Shown here piece by piece: positions 33,000 to 33,943 of a stretch of DNA of 33,943 bases. Origin of the DNA: Chlamydiota bacterium (GTDB lineage Bacteria > Chlamydiota > Chlamydiia > Chlamydiales > Parachlamydiaceae). The notes below the pieces were generated by a model, which saw nothing but the letters and a program-made list of their open reading frames with translations, ran no database searches and was not told where the DNA came from. The stretch covers positions 1-33,943 of the forward strand of contig JABDEI010000010.1 in NCBI GenBank assembly GCA_013287145.1. The letters run 5' to 3'. Each line of letters starts with the position of its first letter. Within the stretch, counting starts at the first letter, position 1. The position numbers were made by a program, and so were the translations under genes.

Positions 33000-33943
33000 A
33001 TGGAAGACGTAAAACAACTGATGCAGCATCATTATTTGAAGTATGCCTCTTATGTCATTCTCGATCGCGCCATCCCTAGCATTGTCGATGGTCTCAAGCC
33101 CGTGCAAAGACGCATTCTATATGTCTTGTGGTTGATGCATGATGGCAAGCTCCATAAAGTTGCTAATGTCGCCGGCCAAACCATGGCATACCACCCGCAC
33201 GGCGATGCCGCTATCATCGAAGCCTTGGTCAACCTGGCCAACAAAGGCTACCTTTTAGATCAGCAAGGTAACTTCGGCAACATCTATACCGGCGATCCGG
33301 CAGCAGCAGCTCGTTATATCGAAACACGCTTATCTTCTTTGGCAAAAGAAACGCTATTTAATCCGGACCTGACTCAATATCTGCCTTCTTACGACGGACG
33401 ACACCAAGAACCGACCTGCTTGCCGGCAAAAATTCCTTTGCTTCTACTGCAAGGTGCCGATGGCATCGCTGTGGGGATGTCTACGCATATTTTTCCACAC
33501 AATTTTGTCGAAGTTTTAGAAGCCGAGATTGCTTGCTTGGAAGGGCGCGATTTTACCATTTTGCCTGATTTCCCTACCGGCGGCCTTATGGATGCCTCTC
33601 TTTACGACAAAGGTAAAGGCAAAGTCAAGTTGCGTGCTAAACTTGAAGTTCGCGATCCAAAAACGATAGTCATCACTGAAATCTGTCCTGGGACGACGAC
33701 GGAATCGCTGATTAAATCAATCGATGATGCTGCTAAGCGCGGCAGAATTAAAATTGACGCCATTAGCGACTACACTGCAGAAAAAGTCGAAATTGAGATC
33801 AAGCTGCCTCGCGGACAATATGCTGAAGAGCTCATTAATGCATTATACGGATATACCGACTGTGAAGTTGCGTTGACTTCGCAGATCGTGATTATCCGAG
33901 ATAATCTGCCTTGTGAGTTGGATGTGCATGAACTTGTTGCACT
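33000..33943 (+). CDS. parC: DNA topoisomerase IV/gyrase-like subunit A (3'-truncated)
   Basis: The first 314 residues are visible; the gene runs off the right edge. It is the DNA cleavage subunit, partner of the preceding gene. DGLKPVQRRILYV and YHPHGDAA are the winged-helix landmarks, and the catalytic tyrosine is Tyr106 in AAAARYIETRL. LPAKIPLLLLQGADGIAVGM continues the tower region. The ATG at 33000 has an AGGA (32989-32992) overlapping the parE stop, so the pair should be translationally coupled. It corresponds to the second chlamydial gyrA (CT660, as I recall); whether to call it ParC or GyrA2 depends on the unseen C-terminal domain. Confidence 0.95.
   Translation, partial: MEDVKQLMQHHYLKYASYVILDRAIPSIVDGLKPVQRRILYVLWLMHDGKLHKVANVAGQTMAYHPHGDAAIIEALVNLANKGYLLDQQGNFGNIYTGDPAAAARYIETRLSSLAKETLFNPDLTQYLPSYDGRHQEPTCLPAKIPLLLLQGADGIAVGMSTHIFPHNFVEVLEAEIACLEGRDFTILPDFPTGGLMDASLYDKGKGKVKLRAKLEVRDPKTIVITEICPGTTTESLIKSIDDAAKRGRIKIDAISDYTAEKVEIEIKLPRGQYAEELINALYGYTDCEVALTSQIVIIRDNLPCELDVHELVA

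Overview
The window is best read as chromosome of a chlamydia-like bacterium (order Chlamydiales, probably an amoeba-associated 'environmental' lineage rather than Chlamydiaceae). The evidence is: (i) a divergent cluster of M16 peptidase - plsB - rne/rng against a YceD-like gene - rpmF - plsX, which as I recall is also the Chlamydia trachomatis order (CT806-CT811); (ii) a glycerol-3-phosphate acyltransferase of the soluble plant-plastid type; (iii) a second gyrase-like pair (parE/parC) of the chlamydial kind; (iv) large proteins rich in ankyrin or TPR repeats that look like host-interaction proteins. Species cannot be named from sequence alone.

Layout. 1-1179 is the 3' part of an unrecognised gene, followed by proS of the archaeal/eukaryotic type. 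3210-6021 holds a small coiled-coil protein, a TerC/Alx membrane protein and, divergently, a MidA-type methyltransferase with a TPR tail. 6195-11858 (minus strand) holds the M16 metallopeptidase, plsB and ribonuclease E/G. 12478-14253 (plus) is the YceD-like gene, rpmF and plsX, a tightly packed ribosome/lipid operon; the YceD-like gene carries an apparent one-base frameshift. 14376-19443 holds two large paralogous proteins with a shared unrecognised N-terminal domain, an acidic/lysine-rich linker and TPR-like C-termini. 19497-23447 holds an M48 membrane protease, an M19 dipeptidase and rpsD. 23873-28369 is a 1498-residue ankyrin-repeat protein with its own strong promoter. 28404-31040 (minus) is pseB-like and murJ. 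31139 to the right edge is parE-parC.

The most unusual feature is between the genes. Nearly every longer non-operon gap holds a long inverted repeat. Several are built from 7-bp words (CCAGAAT, ATGCTAA, CAGTAGT/C) or a 6-bp word (GGGCAC). Others are MITE-like, with TATACCG...CGGTATA ends. Some run into coding sequence and supply the last codons of flanking genes (methyltransferase, M16 peptidase, MurJ). One 131-bp element at 23533-23663 sits in one copy of a local duplication whose other copy lacks it, giving an occupied site and an empty site side by side.

How the genes work together: most are housekeeping, covering translation (proS, rpsD, rpmF), RNA processing (rne/rng), phospholipid synthesis (plsX, plsB), envelope assembly (murJ, pseB-like), DNA topology (parE/parC) and proteolysis. 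The three large AT-rich genes (14376, 17098, 23873) look like accessory, possibly secreted, proteins. Two of them share near-identical promoter and ribosome-binding-site layouts.
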